A DNA stretch of 64,000 nucleotides from Planctomycetota bacterium. GTDB lineage: Bacteria > Planctomycetota > PUPC01 > JACPCR01. Below the pieces are notes generated by a model. The model was given only the letters and a program-made list of their open reading frames with translations, had not been told where the DNA came from and ran no database searches. The position numbers and the translations under genes are program-made. This document shows, piece after piece, positions 1 to 9,675 of the stretch (the stretch's first letter is position 1; each line of letters opens with the position of its first letter). Location: NCBI GenBank assembly GCA_016179685.1, contig JACPCR010000079.1, positions 33,732 to 97,731 on the forward strand, read 5' to 3'.

Positions 1-1
1 A

Positions 2-1294
2 GATCCGCATCCCGGCCCCGCGAAGTCCCTTGGGCAGTCCGATGCCACCCCCGTAGGGCGATCCGTAGTAGTTCCGGTCCACCAGATCCGTCTCAAGTGC
101 GTCGTCCGCTGCCGCCTGGATGCCCTCGAAAATGCGTCGAGCGGGACCCCTCAGCGCCCGTTCCCGCAGGGCCGGAAGACCCTCCCGTCGAACGGAAAAA
201 CCCCACGGCAGGCCCTCCTCCAGGGGGTCTCCCACCGGCGTCGTCGATTCCGGGCATTCTTCGAACGCAACCTGCGGAACCTCCCGCAGCATCGTCTCGA
301 GCCGCGCCGGGGTCGGTCGATGCGATGGAAAGAGCTTGACCCGAACGAGTTTTCTGGGGGTCCGATCCAACGTGCTTGGGCGGCGCAGGAGGACCCAAAA
401 GAATCCCATGCCGATCTCTCGACCGTCCGCGGTTCGATTCGGCACCTCGGCGAGGGTGACGCGGACCGCGTCGAGCCGTCGGGCCCCACCGAGCGGGACA
501 CCAAAGGTGAGCCAGCCATCGATCTTGCCGGCGCTCGGCGCCGAAGCCTCTTGTAAAAGCGGCACGCCCCGGCCTCCATCCACGAGCGCGGTCACCGTCA
601 GAAGAGCATCCTTGTCCCATGCCATCTTGGCCAGCATCTGCTCGTCGCCCGCCAGGTCGATGCCCCACCTGCGCTCCAATGTCAGCTTGCCCGGGTCGTT
701 TCCCTGCGGGTAGCCGAACTGTAACCATGGCCATGGCTTCCGCTTGTAGGGCGGGCCCGTGAAGCCATGAGATTCCCGTTCCTGCACCGCCCAGTGGTCC
801 GCGCCGGTCGCCAGCCAGTGCCAGCCCATTTCGAGTATGTGATCGCTTTCATTGACCTGCCAGGAAGGGGCGGCGCGGCTCACCGAAACGTGGCCCACGC
901 CCAGCCGCGTGGGCCACCAGCCGCGCTCCTCGCACCGCAGCTCCAGGGCGCTGACGTTCCCCCACCGCTCTTCCGGACCCCGCGGGTCGAAATGCGCCAG
1001 CCAGAGCTGCATATCGTTCTCGCCCACCCAGTCCGCGGCAAAGACCACCCGGCCAAGCCGTTCGCCCCTCGCCCCCAACGCATCCAGAGCCACGCGCGCA
1101 CCCGTGCGGCGCGGACACGTCAGGCGCAGCCGCAGGGTGGTCCATTCCCGCCAATCCGCGCCGCGGGTCTCCAGCCGGACCGGCCCGGACTCCACGTCCC
1201 AGAATACGAGCCCGCTCGAAGCGTCCCAAGTCCCGCCTTCCCAACGGTCCCCAATCCAGATGAATGGCGAGCACTTCGAAGAGGCCACGTTCAC
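2..1294 (-). CDS. Uncharacterised protein, open at the left edge (partial)
   Basis: An uninterrupted reading frame enters from the left edge and runs back to a GTG at 1294-1292. That GTG directly follows an in-frame TAA and has AGGG a few bases upstream. At least 431 codons are visible. The composition is that of a real protein: rich in Trp, Gly and Arg, with segments such as FIWIGDRWEGGTWD near the start and MGWHWLATGADHWAV in the middle. There is no signal peptide and no membrane segment. The visible part ends near YYGSPYGGGIGLPKG and the C-terminus lies outside the window. I do not recognise the family. The Trp-rich beta-like sequence beside Kelch and MetE-like genes is compatible with a carbohydrate-related protein, but that is only a guess. 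The ORFs in the other frames here are low-complexity shadows. Confidence 0.7.
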   Translation of the reverse strand, partial: MNVASSKCSPFIWIGDRWEGGTWDASSGLVFWDVESGPVRLETRGADWREWTTLRLRLTCPRRTGARVALDALGARGERLGRVVFAADWVGENDMQLWLAHFDPRGPEERWGNVSALELRCEERGWWPTRLGVGHVSVSRAAPSWQVNESDHILEMGWHWLATGADHWAVQERESHGFTGPPYKRKPWPWLQFGYPQGNDPGKLTLERRWGIDLAGDEQMLAKMAWDKDALLTVTALVDGGRGVPLLQEASAPSAGKIDGWLTFGVPLGGARRLDAVRVTLAEVPNRTADGREIGMGFFWVLLRRPSTLDRTPRKLVRVKLFPSHRPTPARLETMLREVPQVAFEECPESTTPVGDPLEEGLPWGFSVRREGLPALRERALRGPARRIFEGIQAAADDALETDLVDRNYYGSPYGGGIGLPKGLRGAGMRI

Positions 1295-1491
1295 TTACCC
1301 TGCGCGTCGCGAGGCTTGAAATTCCCGGGAGATCATCCCCGGATGACGCAAAGATGCGCAACCGGCCCCATCTTGTCCTCCATCTGCGCCCATCTGCGGA
1401 CAAGAATCATGATACGAGCAGGCAAGAGACCTCGGCTTCTGCTGGCTGTTGACTACTCACTACGGGCTACCTGCTGGGTACTCACTGCCTT

Positions 1492-1992
1492 TCACCCGCC
1501 GGCTTGAGACGTCACCCCCGCAGTCCCCTCCATGGCCTTGCCAAATTCATCCGCCCTCTGCGATCCCAGCAGCACGCGGCGGCCGTTCGCCAGCTCGAAC
1601 TGCACTCCCCGGCAGCCGCTCACCGTATAGGCCCAGCCGCAGCCCTTGCCCCCATACCGGAGGCCCCAGCCGCCGTATTCCCGGATGGGCCTGTATTCCC
1701 TCACGCACCAGTGCTTAAGGTCTTCAAAGGCCAGCCGGCGGAAGGCGAGATGAATGGGGGAAAACTGATAATAGACGCCATCCGGACGTACTTCAGTCGT
1801 TAGTCTCAGGCTCAGCAAAAAGCCTGGCAAACCCATCCCGAATACGACCCAGGCCAGGACAAGGCCGAGATTCGACATGGGGTTGGACCCGAAAGGTCTG
1901 CCCAGGCAAAGCTGGCTGATGGCCCCGAACCAGAACGGCACGACGGCGGCAAGGATCAACACCCAGAGCCAGAGTTGACGGAAATGCTGCAC
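1492..1992 (-). CDS. Small membrane protein with C-terminal PH-like domain (DUF6141-like)
   Basis: The protein has 166 residues. Two hydrophobic helices at the N-terminus (about residues 7-27 and 42-63) are followed by a soluble domain. That domain contains HWCVREYRPIREYGGWGLRY and, near the C-terminus, VQFELANGRRVLLGSQRADEF. This layout, two TM helices and a bacterial PH-like fold with a closing GSQ..EF strand and helix, matches a widespread family of unknown function that PGAP-type pipelines name DUF6141. Translation probably starts at GTG 1992. The frame stays open further upstream but offers no better start and only a Pro/Ser-rich stretch. It stands alone, with 205 bases to the next minus-strand gene upstream. 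The family call is from memory. Confidence 0.7.
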   Translation of the reverse strand: MQHFRQLWLWVLILAAVVPFWFGAISQLCLGRPFGSNPMSNLGLVLAWVVFGMGLPGFLLSLRLTTEVRPDGVYYQFSPIHLAFRRLAFEDLKHWCVREYRPIREYGGWGLRYGGKGCGWAYTVSGCRGVQFELANGRRVLLGSQRADEFGKAMEGTAGVTSQAGG

Positions 1993-2197
1993 TTCTCGAA
2001 AGCTTGGCGCTTGGCCACCAGCGCCCGAACTCTCGTCTGATACTCTGTCTCCGGGTTGCGGTCCTTCAAATGGACGGTCGATGTTAGACGGCTCCTGGGA
2101 GGGTGACGCTCCTGCGGAGATGTATATCAGTCATGGGAGCGAAGGCGAGATCGACTACCGAGACGAGCGGCGGCTGCACGGCCTGTTCGGTGACGAG

Positions 2198-2767
2198 CTA
2201 CTCGAGGCGCAGAAAAACAGGCACGGACCCGTCTTCATTGAGATCCCAGTACTTTGCTTGCACTGGAAGCAGCTTCCCCTGGTTGGTACGATACGCGAAG
2301 ACCTCGTTCTCGATAGATGCGAGATCCGAAATGTTACGTTGCGCAAGCTTCGTGAAAGGAACTTCCACCACCTTGGGATTCATGTGATGAACGTCGTTCC
2401 TGAAGCTGCACCAGATTCGGGCGAAGGCATTGGCACATTCCGAAGAAATGAGGCCTTTTCTGACGAGCAGCTTCGCCATTTCGGGGATTTTGAGCCCCTC
2501 CTCGGAAGTCAAGCTGTTACGCTCAAGAATGAAGCGGAAGATGCCCTCTGCTACGGACTGGGAGACCATGACGGTGCTCAGGAAATACCCATCGCGGTAG
2601 AGCTTCAAGCACTCCGAGGACGCGGAGGCAAAATGATGGTTCGGAAGGATGCCTTGACGCCGAACCTCCAGGCATCGTTCTGCTCGCTGCCGGAGCGAAA
2701 GATCGAACTCCGCCCGAAGTGACTCCTCTGCTCGAACACGTCGTAACTGCTCGTGGGCATCGGACAT
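2198..2767 (-). CDS. HEPN-like protein, function unknown
   Basis: A 189-residue soluble, mostly helical and charged protein. Near residues 122-128 it carries FRNDVHHM, which fits the RNxxxH signature of HEPN ribonuclease/nucleotide-binding proteins, placed as usual after a long helical region. Segments around KLYRDGYFLSTVMVSQSVAEGIFRF and LLVRKGLISSECANAFA resemble the helical bundle of HEPN proteins that serve as toxins or as RNA-recognition modules. No minimal nucleotidyltransferase is directly adjacent. One lies 1.4 kb away (4164-4628), separated by the Kelch gene and a small gene. Start ATG 2767. If the motif is functional, RNase activity is the family expectation. I cannot say whether it acts in defence. 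Confidence 0.65.
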   Translation of the reverse strand: MSDAHEQLRRVRAEESLRAEFDLSLRQRAERCLEVRRQGILPNHHFASASSECLKLYRDGYFLSTVMVSQSVAEGIFRFILERNSLTSEEGLKIPEMAKLLVRKGLISSECANAFARIWCSFRNDVHHMNPKVVEVPFTKLAQRNISDLASIENEVFAYRTNQGKLLPVQAKYWDLNEDGSVPVFLRLE

Positions 2768-2839
2768 TTCTTTCCTCCAATAATGCAGAGGCTATCACAC
2801 GCGGGAATGAAAGAGTGCCAGACCCTTTCTGGGGGGGAT

Positions 2840-3823
2840 TCATTTGGGGTTGCGTACCAATTTCCAAACGTCTCGCTCCATGTTGTTTCCGGCAACCATC
2901 CAGAGGGCATGGTCGTGCACGAATACGCTGGCGGCGTGCCGCGGCTTCCAGGGCGTATTCGGAATCTCCTCCCAGTGCACGCCGTCCGGAGAATGCCAGA
3001 CATCGTTGCGATTGGCCTTATTGTAGCCCTCCATGACCCACAGGTGGTCATCGAAAACAGCGACCTCATGGTACTGCCGCGGGGCCCAGGGCGCAGACTC
3101 GACATGCTGTGCCCAACTCACGCCGTCCTCGGAGCTCCAGACGTCGTTGTAATACTTCCTTTCAGGCACCTGCGGCGTGTCGTAGGTGCCCCCGCCCAGA
3201 ATCCACATCCTATCCTTGAAAACCGCGCTGCCGCCGATCATTCCCCGATGGGGCCACGCGGGCTTCCGCGGAACCATTCGCTCCCATCTCACCCCGTCGC
3301 TGCTGGCCCAAACGTCGTCATAAAAGCAAAGGTCCGCCGGGGCGAACTGCGGAAGAGTCTGGCCCCCCATGACCCAGATTCTGTCGCGGAAGGCGACGGT
3401 GTAATGCAGCAGCCTGGGACCCCAGGGCACATCTCCATGGATGCGTTTCCAGGTCTTGCCGTCCGCGGAGGACCAGACGTCGTTCTGGTAATGCCGCTGG
3501 TTGCCGTCGCCTCCGACGATCCACATCTTCTCCCGGTGAACGGCGTAGCCCGCGGTATGGCGGCCTTCCCAGTCGAGCCGGGGATCGATAGTTTCGCTCC
3601 TGAACGTGTTCGGCTTCTCCAGGGTCCAGGTCGCCCCGTCCTCGGAACTCCACACCTCGTTATTGCAAATCCGCGGGAAGTGCAGCTTGTCTCCTGGATT
3701 CCACCCGCCCAGAAGCCACATTTTTCCTTGGAAGACGAGGGCGCCCGCCCCGTCCCGGGGTGCATAGGCGGCCTCCTGGGTCACGTGAATCCAGCGATAG
3801 GCGGGAGTTTTCAAATCCGGCAT
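2840..3823 (-). CDS. Kelch/galactose-oxidase-like beta-propeller protein
   Basis: The 327-residue protein has at least five near-regular repeats of about 50-55 residues. Each ends in a blade motif of the type VWSSEDGATWT, VWSSADGKTWKRI, VWASSDGVRWERM or VWHSPDGVHWEEI, and is preceded by a hydrophobic strand such as MWLLGG or MWIVGG. This is the classical Kelch-type propeller arrangement with Gly-Gly and a distal Trp. No signal peptide is evident, so a cytoplasmic location is likely unless the start is mis-set. No enzymatic residues are recognisable. The first residues overlap the 3' end of the following small gene by 13 bases. It probably acts as a binding or scaffold propeller. Substrate unknown. 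Confidence 0.8.
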   Translation of the reverse strand: MPDLKTPAYRWIHVTQEAAYAPRDGAGALVFQGKMWLLGGWNPGDKLHFPRICNNEVWSSEDGATWTLEKPNTFRSETIDPRLDWEGRHTAGYAVHREKMWIVGGDGNQRHYQNDVWSSADGKTWKRIHGDVPWGPRLLHYTVAFRDRIWVMGGQTLPQFAPADLCFYDDVWASSDGVRWERMVPRKPAWPHRGMIGGSAVFKDRMWILGGGTYDTPQVPERKYYNDVWSSEDGVSWAQHVESAPWAPRQYHEVAVFDDHLWVMEGYNKANRNDVWHSPDGVHWEEIPNTPWKPRHAASVFVHDHALWMVAGNNMERDVWKLVRNPK

Positions 3824-4167
3824 GAGGCTCTCCCATGCTCATTCGTGCTCCATGTCCGGGCCCCTTGCCCCTCATGAGCCTGCGCACACCCGGGCCAGAA
3901 GGAGCCGAAAACCGGTGGAATTTCGCGCATCATCGCACGCAGACTCGTCCCGAGCCCCCGAAGCTCGTGCTCTAGAATGGCCTCCTCGCCTCGATACTCC
4001 AGCACGTGTTCGATCAACCGGCGGTTGGCCAGGAAACGTTCGCGATAGGGATGGCGCGGGTCCGACCAGTGCTCGATGAGCATGGCCCTGACCCGGACGT
4101 TGCGCCAGAGCATCCGGCCGTATTCGAGCCGAGCCAGGTCGTCATAATTCACGAACCGGTTGCTCAC
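3811..4167 (-). CDS. Small hypothetical protein, translationally coupled to the nucleotidyltransferase gene
   Basis: 118 residues starting at GTG 4167. The start overlaps the TGA of the upstream nucleotidyltransferase gene in a GTGA junction, and GGGAGA stands just upstream. The protein is charged and helical (NYDDLARLEYGRMLW, ERFLANRRLIEHVLEYRGEE). Its final 25 residues look less constrained and run 13 bases into the Kelch gene. I do not recognise a domain. The tight coupling and same order as nucleotidyltransferase two-gene modules suggest the two proteins act together, possibly as toxin-antitoxin partners. This is inference from arrangement only. Confidence 0.6.
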   Translation of the reverse strand: MSNRFVNYDDLARLEYGRMLWRNVRVRAMLIEHWSDPRHPYRERFLANRRLIEHVLEYRGEEAILEHELRGLGTSLRAMMREIPPVFGSFWPGCAQAHEGQGARTWSTNEHGRASCRI

Positions 4168-4628
4168 GATTTCTCCCTGGGCAGCAGGCCAACCCGGCGG
4201 GCCCACTCGGCATGTTGGATGTCTCGAGGCTCTCCCCGGCGGACTTTTGGCGCGAGGAGGTCAGGAGGAGAGGGAACGAGGACGGCCAGCGGCCCATAGG
4301 CTTTTCGCGAGGCCCTCGATTCCCAGCCTGCTGGCAGTTCGCCGAGCACCGCCTCCGGCATCAGGTTGACGTGCCAACCGTGATGCCGTTCGAACTCGCT
4401 GCCGATCGTAGCATCATACGCCAGCAGCGCCACCGCCTCATCGTCCGTCACCGTGTCCACGTCCATGCTGTTCTCCGGCAAAGGCTCGTTGATCCCGAGT
4501 TCCCCGGCGTGCCACAACAGGGCACCGGACCCGATGAGCACCATTTCGGCAGGCGCCTCCATCCTGCGTCCCCACTCCTCGAGCCAGTCCTGGACCTGCC
4601 ACGGGTAGCGCAGCTCTCGTAACGGCAT
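4164..4628 (-). CDS. Nucleotidyltransferase-fold protein (DUF6036/AbiEii-like)
   Basis: 154 residues from ATG 4628, which has a G-rich ribosome-binding stretch about 6 bases upstream. An in-frame extension to 4952 exists but is Arg/Gly-rich and overlaps the next gene, so I reject it. The domain begins with MVLIGSGALLWHAGELG, a glycine-Ser signature of the polymerase-beta fold. It is followed after about 15 residues by SMDVDTVTDDEAVALL, where the acidic pair sits at the place of the metal-binding Asp-x-Asp. The later LVPSPPDLLAPKVRRGEPRDIQ resembles the conserved D-x2-A-K-x2-R segment of AbiEii and DUF6036 proteins. Members often act as toxins that modify tRNA or as kinases of defence modules. 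Downstream coupling to a small gene supports a two-gene unit. Confidence 0.72.
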   Translation of the reverse strand: MPLRELRYPWQVQDWLEEWGRRMEAPAEMVLIGSGALLWHAGELGINEPLPENSMDVDTVTDDEAVALLAYDATIGSEFERHHGWHVNLMPEAVLGELPAGWESRASRKAYGPLAVLVPSPPDLLAPKVRRGEPRDIQHAEWARRVGLLPREKS

Positions 4629-4765
4629 AGGTGCCCCCCCGAGCCCTGAGGCTTGCTGGAAGAATCTTCGCAGAAAGAGGGTCTTCGTCAATGGGAATTC
4701 GCCTACCGCGAAGCGGCCCGCCCTTCGACGGTCTTCCTTTTTCTGTCGGCCCCCGGGGCCGCTGG

Positions 4766-5950
4766 TCACTCCTCCATCCGCACGTGATACCGGTGGCTCA
4801 CGGGACCGTTGTCCCTCTTTCGCAGCAACGCCCGAAGGTCCTCGCCCGCAGCCCTGCGGCGCAGCAGGCTCGCTGCTTCCGATAACGCTTTCAGCTTGTT
4901 GAAGGCCTCGTCGATCTGCGGCGGCTCGCCGTGGTGCGGCGCGAATCCACAATCGGGGTTCATCAGCACCTGCTGGGGCGAGACAAACTTGAGCGCCCCA
5001 TCGATCCGGCGCAAAATCTCGATCGGCTGGGGCACGGGCGCGAGCCGCACATCAACGCAGCCGACGCCGATCCCGCGGTCGCTCGGATACTTGCGGAGGT
5101 CCGTGAACTTCCCCGTGCCCGCGTAGGCGAATTCGAGGTTGAGGTCCTGCACTTCGGCCTGCAAGAGATGTCCCAGGATGGGCGTGTAGTGCCCCAGCAC
5201 GTCGCTCCGGCGCTTGTAGACCGCGTGGCAGCAATGGAGCTGACGCCGCGCCCGCACCCCCTCGAAGACGCGGTTGATGTGCGTGATCGCCAGGGCCAGC
5301 TCGTCCTCCATGTCCCCGAAGACCCCCGTATCCGCCAGCACTTTCTTCCGGCTCGAATAGTCCGGATCGCAGAAGTAAGTTACGAGCGGATCGTCGAGCT
5401 GGACCACATCGACGCCTGCCTGGACGACCGCCATGGCCTCGTGGTGGAGGATTTCGCTCAGGTGCTCGATGAAGGACTCGCGGGTCGGGTAGGCGTCCGT
5501 GGACTTCGCCGGCGACCAGTAGCGCCGCATGATAATGTAGGGACTCGGTAGGGCGAATTTCGGCACCCGCGTCGTGTTCTTCACCAGGAACTCCGCGTCC
5601 CGGTAGAAGATCGGCTCACTCGGGTCATACCTCATCTTTCCCACGACCCCGGGGAACAGGATGCCCTCGCGCCCCACGATGATGTCCGCCTGGAAGCCGC
5701 CCACGCGGTCAGTGAACTCCTCGACGTAGTGATGCCGCCTCCATTCGCCGTCGCTGAGAATGTCGATGCCCGCCAGCTCCTGAAGCCGGATAGCGAAGAT
5801 CACGTGCTCGTCCATGCGAGCCTCAAACTCCTTCGGCTTCATCCGGCCCTCCTTGCCGGCGAAGAGCAGAGCTCGCACGGACTGGGTGCGAGGCAGGCTG
5901 CCGATGACCTGCGTAGGGAACAAAGGAAGCTTTTTCAATCGATGAGGCAT
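4766..5950 (-). CDS. MetE C-terminal-like (cobalamin-independent methionine synthase fold) protein
   Basis: 394 residues. FPTQVIGSLPRTQSVR at the N-terminus is the conserved opening of MetE C-terminal barrel proteins. The zinc-ligand pattern of the family is visible: LHCCHAVYKRR (His-x-Cys), LNLEFAYAG (Glu) and MNPDCGFAPH (Cys). LSDGEWRRHHYVEEF and VVQLDDPLV are also typical. The length is about half that of full MetE, so the N-terminal folate-binding half is missing. Stand-alone proteins of this kind include zinc-dependent thiol alkyltransferases (epoxyalkane:CoM transferase-like, core MetE-like) and many of unknown substrate. It is presumably cytosolic. No methionine-pathway neighbours are present, so the substrate cannot be named. 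Confidence 0.85.
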   Translation of the reverse strand: MPHRLKKLPLFPTQVIGSLPRTQSVRALLFAGKEGRMKPKEFEARMDEHVIFAIRLQELAGIDILSDGEWRRHHYVEEFTDRVGGFQADIIVGREGILFPGVVGKMRYDPSEPIFYRDAEFLVKNTTRVPKFALPSPYIIMRRYWSPAKSTDAYPTRESFIEHLSEILHHEAMAVVQAGVDVVQLDDPLVTYFCDPDYSSRKKVLADTGVFGDMEDELALAITHINRVFEGVRARRQLHCCHAVYKRRSDVLGHYTPILGHLLQAEVQDLNLEFAYAGTGKFTDLRKYPSDRGIGVGCVDVRLAPVPQPIEILRRIDGALKFVSPQQVLMNPDCGFAPHHGEPPQIDEAFNKLKALSEAASLLRRRAAGEDLRALLRKRDNGPVSHRYHVRMEE

Positions 5951-5967
5951 GGGAAGCTCCTAGTGAT

Positions 5968-6057
5968 ATCCGCTGCGCCCTTCGGGCTACGCGGATTTCA
6001 GAGCCAGGGTTGGCCCGGCTTCGTCGGCCCAACCCTGGCGGGTAAGCAGCAGTCTCT
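5968..6057. repeat. Double-hairpin dispersed repeat, copy A
   Basis: This copy consists of two consecutive palindromes. The first is ATCCGC...GCGGAT, with an inner GCCC/GGGC. The second is CCAGGGTTGG...CCAACCCTGG, with an inner CCG/CGG. The same element occurs inverted at 15475-15563, with only a handful of mismatches. It fills much of the space between the MetE-like gene and the next minus-strand gene. Just right of it, at about 6112-6133, is a short GGGATC triplication. The form recalls REP/BIME-type non-autonomous elements. Confidence 0.8.
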
Positions 6058-6277
6058 AACTGAAATCCTCAACTTCGTGGCGTATCCTGGATTCTCTCGA
6101 TTGAGCGCAGGTCGGGATCGGGATCGGGATCGAAAAAGTTCGTATGCCCTTGAACTGCAACTCAAACTTAGAACATATTTACATATATGGCTTGCCAAGA
6201 AATGACGATGCAATTTGCCAGCCAGGGGGACGCAGCCCGAGAGGTGAGTGGCCAGCGCCCTATCCCGCGCGCCCGCC

Positions 6278-7477
6278 TCAAGCCGTCGCCTTCGGCGGCC
6301 AAGGGCCAATGGACGCGCCCTCGGGCCGGGGCTTCCGGGGCTGGATCGGGACGCGATCATAGGTCTCATACCGGATAGCGAGGTGCGGCGTCTCAATTCG
6401 CCGGTGTCCTTCATGGCGTGAGGTCATGGCCGCGTCCAGAATCCCCGAGGTCAGAAGGGTGCGTTCCACAGGCGCCGGCGGCCGACCCGTCACGAACATC
6501 TCCTCGATATTGAGGCCGAAGTAGCTGAAGTGCGCCCAGGGGTCGCCGTAAGGCAAGTAATAGTCGAAGGCGTGGATGCTCCCCCTGGACCTCGCTGCAT
6601 AACCGAAGCCTTGGGCATGGCCGTTGAGCATTACGCCCGCGCCCTTCAGCCCGTCGCTGTACTCGACCAGGAACACCGCTGGATTTTTCACATGCTGCTC
6701 CAGGTGGCCTTCTGGAATCTTGGTCATGACCGCGCAGGCCGCATCGGCCAGTTCCCGCGACCAGAGTCCCTGCCGCGCCGCCTCCCATACCGCCTCGCCC
6801 TCGAGACACTGAACCGACTGCACGCCGGTCTCGCCCCCGCGCCGCCGCTCGACCATGCACTGCAGCCCTTCGAGCATGTGGAAGCCGTAGCTCTCCAGGC
6901 CGCCGTAACCCACGGCCAGCGCCTCGTCGATCTCCACGCCCCTCTCGTACTCGAGCCAAGGCGAGCGCCAGGTATAGGGAATGGAGGAGCCGGCCATCAA
7001 CGGCACCTTCAAATCTTGAGCCCTCCGGTACATCCATGCCGCGTCGGGCCAGTTGTAGGAAAGATGCTTATCCGATAGCACGGGCACACTCCGGCGGCTC
7101 GCCGCAAAGACGCCGCAGACCTGCTCCATGAAGTGCCGCCGGGGATAGAGGTGCTGGTCCTTCTCGTTCCAGGGATAGTCTCCATGCTCCCCGATGATCA
7201 GCACCCCGTCCACGGCCAGGTCCTTTCCGCCCAGGCGCAGGGCGCTGCAAATGCTCTCGTGCATCGAAAACCCGAATTTCTCGGACCAGGCGACGCACCG
7301 ATCCTCCGGATGCCGCTGGTCCATGTAGACGCTCGCCAGCCGCACTCGGGGCGCAATGAGCCCCTCGTCCGTGGGAAATCCATACAAAAACTTGTCCAGG
7401 AGCACGTCCGCATGAGACCAGCGGTAACAGGTCGTGATAATTGCTGCAATTTTTTTCGGTTCGCCCATGGCCATCAC
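6278..7477 (-). CDS. Conserved protein of unknown function
   Basis: 399 residues with no signal peptide and no membrane segment. Strong, well-ordered motifs suggest a real, constrained enzyme: IAAIITTCYRWSHADVL at the N-terminus, VDGVLIIGEHGDYPWNEK near 100, YPRRHFMEQV, DKHLSYNW and LMAGSSIPYTWR. GGLESYGFHMLEGLQCMVE follows near 215, and YYLPYGDPWAHFSYF near 330. From memory, this looks like a family seen in Verrucomicrobia and Planctomycetes and usually left unnamed; I know of no assigned reaction. The closing residues are Pro/Arg-rich. The start could be either of the first two Met codons. The upstream neighbour xerD is 66 bases away on the same strand, so co-transcription is possible. Confidence 0.7.
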   Translation of the reverse strand: MMAMGEPKKIAAIITTCYRWSHADVLLDKFLYGFPTDEGLIAPRVRLASVYMDQRHPEDRCVAWSEKFGFSMHESICSALRLGGKDLAVDGVLIIGEHGDYPWNEKDQHLYPRRHFMEQVCGVFAASRRSVPVLSDKHLSYNWPDAAWMYRRAQDLKVPLMAGSSIPYTWRSPWLEYERGVEIDEALAVGYGGLESYGFHMLEGLQCMVERRRGGETGVQSVQCLEGEAVWEAARQGLWSRELADAACAVMTKIPEGHLEQHVKNPAVFLVEYSDGLKGAGVMLNGHAQGFGYAARSRGSIHAFDYYLPYGDPWAHFSYFGLNIEEMFVTGRPPAPVERTLLTSGILDAAMTSRHEGHRRIETPHLAIRYETYDRVPIQPRKPRPEGASIGPWPPKATA

Positions 7478-7543
7478 CCTGTCCGGGTGCTCCGAGAAGG
7501 ATTGTCACTCGTTACCCACTACAGAAGTTCCAAATTCGACAGG

Positions 7544-8650
7544 TTACGCCCGCGGATGATACTTCTGGTGGATCGTTTTCAGCCGCATCCGGTCCACTTG
7601 CGTGTAAATCTGCGTCGTGACGACTTTGGCGTGGCCGAGCAGCTCCTGGACGGAGCGGAGGTCTGCCCCGCCTTCGAGCAAGTGCGTGGCAAACGAGTGC
7701 CGCAGCGTATGCGGCGAAATTTCTTTGCGAATTCCACCGATCAGGGCATATCGCTTGACGAGGCCCAGCAGATGGCGGCGAGTCAACCCCTTCCCTCGCC
7801 GGTTCAGGAAGAACGTCCGCGGGGACTCGGGCCGGCAGAGCTTGGGCCGAACCTCCTCGGCATAGCGTTTCATCCAGGACACGGCCTGCCGCCCCAGCGG
7901 GACAAGCCTTTCTTTCGACCCCTTCCCGAAACAACGCACGAACCGAAGGTCCAGGTTCACGGTGTCGAGGGTCAACCCGGCCAGTTCCGACACTCGGGCG
8001 CCGCATGCATAAAAGGCCTCCAGGATGGCGCGATCCCGCAGGCCGAGCGGCGTGCAAGCATCCGGCGTCTCCAGCAGCGCGGTCACCTCCGCCTGGGTCA
8101 GGACCTGGGGAAGTCGGCGGGCAAGCCTGGGTGACTCGATGACGGCGGTGACATTTTCCGAGAGATGCCCCTCAGCGTGCAGGAAGCGGTAAAGGCCCTT
8201 CACGGCAGCGAGATTCCGGGCCACCGATCCAGCGGAAAGGCCAGTATCTTTGAGGTACATGTGGTAGCCTAAGAGGTGGCGCGTTGTTACGTCACGCAGG
8301 CTGCCAACCCGCTGCTGGACCAGATAGCCCTCGAATTTGCGGAGGTCCGAAGCGTAGGCCTGGAGCGTGTTTCGGGAGAGCCCGCGTTCGGCGGACAGGA
8401 AATCCAGGAAACACCGGATGGAAGCCTCTGCCGGCCCGCTCGGTGGGGGCGGTGTCGGGCGAGGAACGGGCTGGACCGCTTCACCCAAAGCCAGACGTTC
8501 CTGACCCGGGGGGACGGAGGCTCGTGAAATCACGACTGACTCCTGACCAGCCTGGCCAGCCGAAGATTTCCGTTCCATCCCTGACAAGAATGGTTCAGGC
8601 ATGAAGTTGAGGGCCTCTGAGACCAATGGTCCGCCACCGACATCGCTCAT
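7544..8650 (-). CDS. xerD: Tyrosine recombinase XerC/XerD
   Basis: A site-specific tyrosine recombinase that resolves chromosome dimers at dif. The N-terminal SAM-like core-binding domain starts near residue 80 ([20 protein letters not shown]). The catalytic residues are visible: Arg in [13 protein letters not shown], His-x-x-Arg in [17 protein letters not shown], His in [12 protein letters not shown], and the nucleophilic Tyr in QIYTQVDR. The length is 368 residues, about 70 longer than typical Xer proteins. The extra residues form a Pro/Ser-rich N-terminal extension. The true start may be one of the later Met codons (about 8602 or 8578), because no clear ribosome-binding site precedes 8650. 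XerD is favoured over XerC only by general resemblance. It is divergent from the SDR gene. Confidence 0.85.
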   Translation of the reverse strand: MSDVGGGPLVSEALNFMPEPFLSGMERKSSAGQAGQESVVISRASVPPGQERLALGEAVQPVPRPTPPPPSGPAEASIRCFLDFLSAERGLSRNTLQAYASDLRKFEGYLVQQRVGSLRDVTTRHLLGYHMYLKDTGLSAGSVARNLAAVKGLYRFLHAEGHLSENVTAVIESPRLARRLPQVLTQAEVTALLETPDACTPLGLRDRAILEAFYACGARVSELAGLTLDTVNLDLRFVRCFGKGSKERLVPLGRQAVSWMKRYAEEVRPKLCRPESPRTFFLNRRGKGLTRRHLLGLVKRYALIGGIRKEISPHTLRHSFATHLLEGGADLRSVQELLGHAKVVTTQIYTQVDRMRLKTIHQKYHPRA

Positions 8651-8712
8651 TTTACAGGCGGGCAGTATAATCGCTATAACTGCCCCTGGATTTTCCTCTG
8701 AAGGAGTTAGGC
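8651..8712 (+). promoter_or_regulatory. Promoter, imperfect palindrome and RBS upstream of the SDR gene
   Basis: TTTACA (8651-8656) and TATAAC (8675-8680), 18 bases apart, form a sigma70-like promoter. A second TATAAT lies at 8666-8671. The -10 area sits inside an imperfect inverted repeat, GGCAGTATA...TATAACTGCC (8661-8684), a possible operator. AAGGAG stands 7 bases before the ATG at 8713. The divergent xerD starts at 8650, so the site could serve both directions. Confidence 0.5.
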
Positions 8713-9671
<959 letters not shown>

Positions 9672-9675
<4 letters not shown>

